From contig OX365952.1 in the NCBI GenBank assembly GCA_947247005.1, positions 41,954,722-42,018,721 on the forward strand: a stretch of 64,000 nucleotides of DNA, read 5' to 3'. Both the position numbers and the translations under genes were made by a program. The number at the start of each line of letters is the position of its first letter. The first letter of the stretch is position 1. The DNA comes from Spisula solida (taxonomy: Eukaryota; Mollusca; Bivalvia; Venerida; Mactridae). Shown in pieces: positions 60,900-64,000 of the stretch. The notes beneath the pieces were generated by a model that searched no databases, was not told where the DNA came from, and was given only the letters and a program-made list of their open reading frames with translations.

Positions 60900-62811
60900 A
60901 AGTTAAGTTACCAATTTTCGAGGGCTGCTTACAGCAGATCAGCCGTTCAGCCATCCTCTGACACTTTATCTTCCCTTAGTCATTGGGCTACCAAGGAAGC
61001 CTGCATTTGAGTCTCTCTGAGGAGACTATTTCTCTCAAGGTGGGTGTGCAGCCAACATCGATCTGCGGTGCCCAGGAATATCGAACATGTACAGACACCG
61101 CCCTCACAGGTAACAATTCAGACCTTGGTTGAGTAAAGCATATGGGTTATTCTTGCTCAGAGAAATTATGCAGTGGGGCAGAAGGGGAACCGAAGCACAC
61201 ACCCTACCTCTAGGCCATCGCATCCCATGTCACATTATCATGACACAAGATGAACCAGCAGTTACCTGGAACTAACTATGCTGCGCATCATTGAGCAAGG
61301 AAGATATACCATTTCTCATGACTTTTGAATGTCGCAGCCTGGTATTGAACCCTAGACCACCGACACTTTAATATTTTATCATTATTATTACACATGCAAA
61401 CGGAGAATTCCCTGATTTTTACAATACAATACAATATTTGTTTTAGGTCAGATACATGTACAACAAGGAAACATCACGGAAATACATTAGACGGAATGGC
61501 AACTCATTCAACTCCCACTATTTTCCTATATAGGCCGCCATATTGGAATGAAATATCACGATCGGCTTACTTGTACGAGACTTAGCGAGACTTGACGAGA
61601 TTCTCAAGTTGGCGCTATTTTCCCCGCTAGCCGCCGCCATCTTGGATTATTTCACCAATTCAGCCTGATTTGTCAATGAGAAATTTGTTTTCATTTAAAG
61701 CAACTCTTCGTCTAAATAAGCAAAGATGGGTGTTTATTTGTTCCGTTGTGTGTTTGGAACGTTTTTAAATAGATAGTCTGGACGATTCATCTGTCAATTG
61801 TGACATAGACCACATTTTCTGTGACCTATCCTGATCGATAAATTTTCAATCGACGGGTTTTGGATTGCTTCCGATATTTACTTTTTTAAAACCCTAAGGA
61901 AACTTATTTGCGACTGTTTTTCTTATAAATCAATATTTTTTGTGATCTTTGGGGTGTCCTCTATTTGTTGAAAATGATCAAACCACTTAGTTTTGTGGTT
62001 TTGACACGAAAAAAAGATTTCTTTTGGATAAGCCATGTTCAAAATTATCGTGCTTACCGAAGCGCGCAATGCATTATGGGTAGTCAGGTCATAATTAGGC
62101 TATTTTTAGACCTGCTTATCCGTTCTGTGTATATCCGTGGAAACATTAGCTATGTATAGCTATTGTCCGACATTTTTAACGAAATATAAATTAACATAAT
62201 TATAAATACATATAAGCAGAGGTTAAGACATTTAAGGTAGAAAAAATATATATAACTGTTTATACATGAAAAAATATTTTAAAATAGATACACATTGAGT
62301 AGAGAATAAGAAGGAACCATGCATTTAAATTAAAAATCAATATACTTTTTAAATAAACATATTAAATTTAAATTCAGAGAAAGCAAGCATCACGCAATTA
62401 CCTGTACGACAGACATGTACCGAGCTATAGCAATGCAGTCAAGTATTAAGCATACATTTAAGAATTAAAGCATACATGCAAGCAAAAACAAACAAACAAA
62501 CAAACAAACAAACATTCAACGCATACAACCAGTGTCAATCGGATGGATGGCAATTATCCTAAAAAGTTATTAAAGCGAAATAAATTAAAAAAACTGAGAG
62601 GAAAAGCCGACGATTAAAAGCGTGCTAAGAAAGGGTATCACATCATATCAGATATGAAATGAACAGATTGACACTGTTTGTATATGGGTGATTTAAACGT
62701 CAAATGAAGACATAAATGGCTAGCAATTAAGCATTGTTTCAGCACTTGATTAAAGCAGCACAATGTATAGTTGAACGAAATTGTAATGTTAATGTATTTA
62801 TACAAGTAATT
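60900..62811. other. Region right of the macrodomain exon; no further exon recognised
   Basis: The missing N-terminal strands of the macrodomain should be encoded to the right of 60796, but no matching exon was found here. 60940-61370 contains SINE-like words, including gaactaactatgctgcgcat, which is close to a word near 3545. At 61630-61645 the sequence gccgccgccatcttgg matches a YY1-type site, common near promoters. A (caaa)n tract lies at 62486-62515. Confidence 0.3.
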
Positions 62812-63048
62812 AAAATTAGGTCAAGGTGAAGGTCAAAATGGGGTCAGGTGATACAGGTGTGTGGAGAGTGTTCATATACAACATCCATGCAAGTTTGGAA
62901 GCTTTGTAGCAAGCCATAATGATGCTAGAAGAAACGGTCAATTTGGGTTAACCAGGACGGACGGACGAACGGACGGACGAACGGACGGACGGACGGACGG
63001 ACAGGTGAATCACTATATGCCTCCCGATCTATCGATACGGGGGCATAA
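62812..63048. mobile_element. Interspersed repeat, second copy of the 60196-60469 family
   Basis: It lacks the 'cttatgccccc' head but matches from aattaggtcaaggtgaaggt through the ggacggacgg tract to gatctatcgatacggggg. The ORF 62861-63082 is a repeat translation. Confidence 0.75.
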
Positions 63049-63059
63049 AAATACAAAAT

Positions 63060-64000
63060 ATTATGCTCCCAGTGGGGTTTGAACCCATGACCCTCAGGAA
63101 TATGTCAATTGACATTGTGACCTTGTTTTTGACCCCAGATGACCCAAAATTGAACCTAGCCGAAAGTTTTGTTGACATGATCATCGTGACAAAGTTTCAT
63201 AAAGATTAAGTTGAAAGTGTAACCTCTGGTGACTACACAAGGTTTTTCTATGATTTGACCTATAATTTAAACAAAATATTTTGGAAAACAATATTTTCCA
63301 CCATATAACTGTATAAATACATGCTAGAAAGACAAAACAATACCTAAACACTTAAAAAAATAAAAAAACAAGAAATAACACTGAATGTGATGAATACCCC
63401 CAGCAACTGCTTGACACAGACTTGGTACTGATCGGTCACGCAAAAATTCATTGAAATCCTACGATTGGTTGCTTAGCAATAGCACAGACAAAATTTATAA
63501 GTGTAAAACACCAAAGGGCTATAACTCCCTTAAAATTGATAATACCAATGTGTGTCGACCATATGCACAACTAGACTTGGTATTGATCATCCATACAAAG
63601 TTTCATTAAAATCCGACCAATGATTACAGAAAAATAAAGCAGACAAAATTGTAAAATACAAAGGGCCATAACTACCTTAAAATTGAAGCAACCAACATGT
63701 GCCAATGATACTCACTACTAGAAATTGTACTGATGAGCTATGCATAGTTTCGATGAAATACGACCAACGGTTACAGAGAAATAGCCCGGACAGGATTTAT
63801 AAGTATAACAAAATAAAGGGCCATAACTCCCTTAAAATTAATCCGACCGACGTCCTCCGACCATATGCACAACTAGACTTGGTACTGATCAGTCATGCAA
63901 AGTTTCAATAAAATACGACTAACAATTGCAGAGAAATAGCGCGGACAAAATTTATAAGTATAAACAAATAAAGGGCCATAACTCCCCTAAAATTAATCCG
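63060..64000. repeat. Dispersed repeats: SINE fragment, 'gaccta' repeat, and 'aagggccataactccc' array
   Basis: 63063-63110 has a B-box-like ggggtttgaacccatgac. 63115-63270 belongs to the 49190-49930 family. From about 63500 to the window end, a unit of about 150-180 bp recurs with 'aaagggccataactccctta', 'ccgaccatatgcacaactag', 'cttggtactgatcagtcatg' and 'gaaatagc.cggacaaaatt'. The same 'agggccataactcc' word also occurs near 53160. No gene is seen. Confidence 0.6.

Overview
This is an AT-rich stretch of a eukaryotic, intron-rich animal genome. Small exons with GT-AG introns sit among dense short repeats: TA-flanked terminal-inverted-repeat (TIR) elements, tRNA-derived SINEs, segments with the tgaccttgacctttgacc theme, and 'aagggccataactcc' repeats. 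That repertoire and the protein sequences fit a bivalve or related marine lophotrochozoan. No bacterial operon, CRISPR or phage feature is present.

Four genes are supported. (1) 606-3845, minus: the first four coding exons of a cytochrome P450 that runs off the left edge. (2) 13529-14812, plus: a single-exon Mab-21/cGAS-like nucleotidyltransferase with the complete acidic triad and an N-terminal MGxxxS myristoylation-type motif. (3) 21925-43492, minus: a complete cytosolic Xaa-Pro aminopeptidase 1 (XPNPEP1), rebuilt as 18 coding exons giving 617 residues with every splice phase consistent and all metal ligands present. (4) 48826-60796, minus: the 3' nine exons (569 residues to the stop) of a macrodomain protein resembling the macrodomains of PARP14-type proteins. 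Its 5' end is not recognised in the window and probably lies to the right.

The rest is repeat-derived. A minisatellite of about 2.45 kb (units 34-36 bp, higher-order period 106 bp) lies at 17.79-20.24 kb, and a second of about 2.15 kb (unit 22-23 bp) at 43.98-46.13 kb. Most long ORFs in those two regions are artefacts of the repeats. A 1.45-kb fold-back element lies at 8.37-9.82 kb, and a 3.3-kb element with TTTTGTTAGT-rich ends fills much of XPNPEP1 intron 1.

The oddest structure is in XPNPEP1. A 68-bp unit holding the last part of coding exon 5 plus its 5' splice site is repeated about 13 times downstream of the true exon (35.58-36.46 kb), and a TIR element sits at the far end of that array. 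A second partial exon duplication in the same gene (29.16-29.23 kb) copies a 3' splice site.

The cGAS-like gene and the macrodomain gene are both of types linked to nucleic-acid sensing or ADP-ribose signalling in animals. They are about 34 kb apart on opposite strands with XPNPEP1 between them, so no shared regulation can be claimed.
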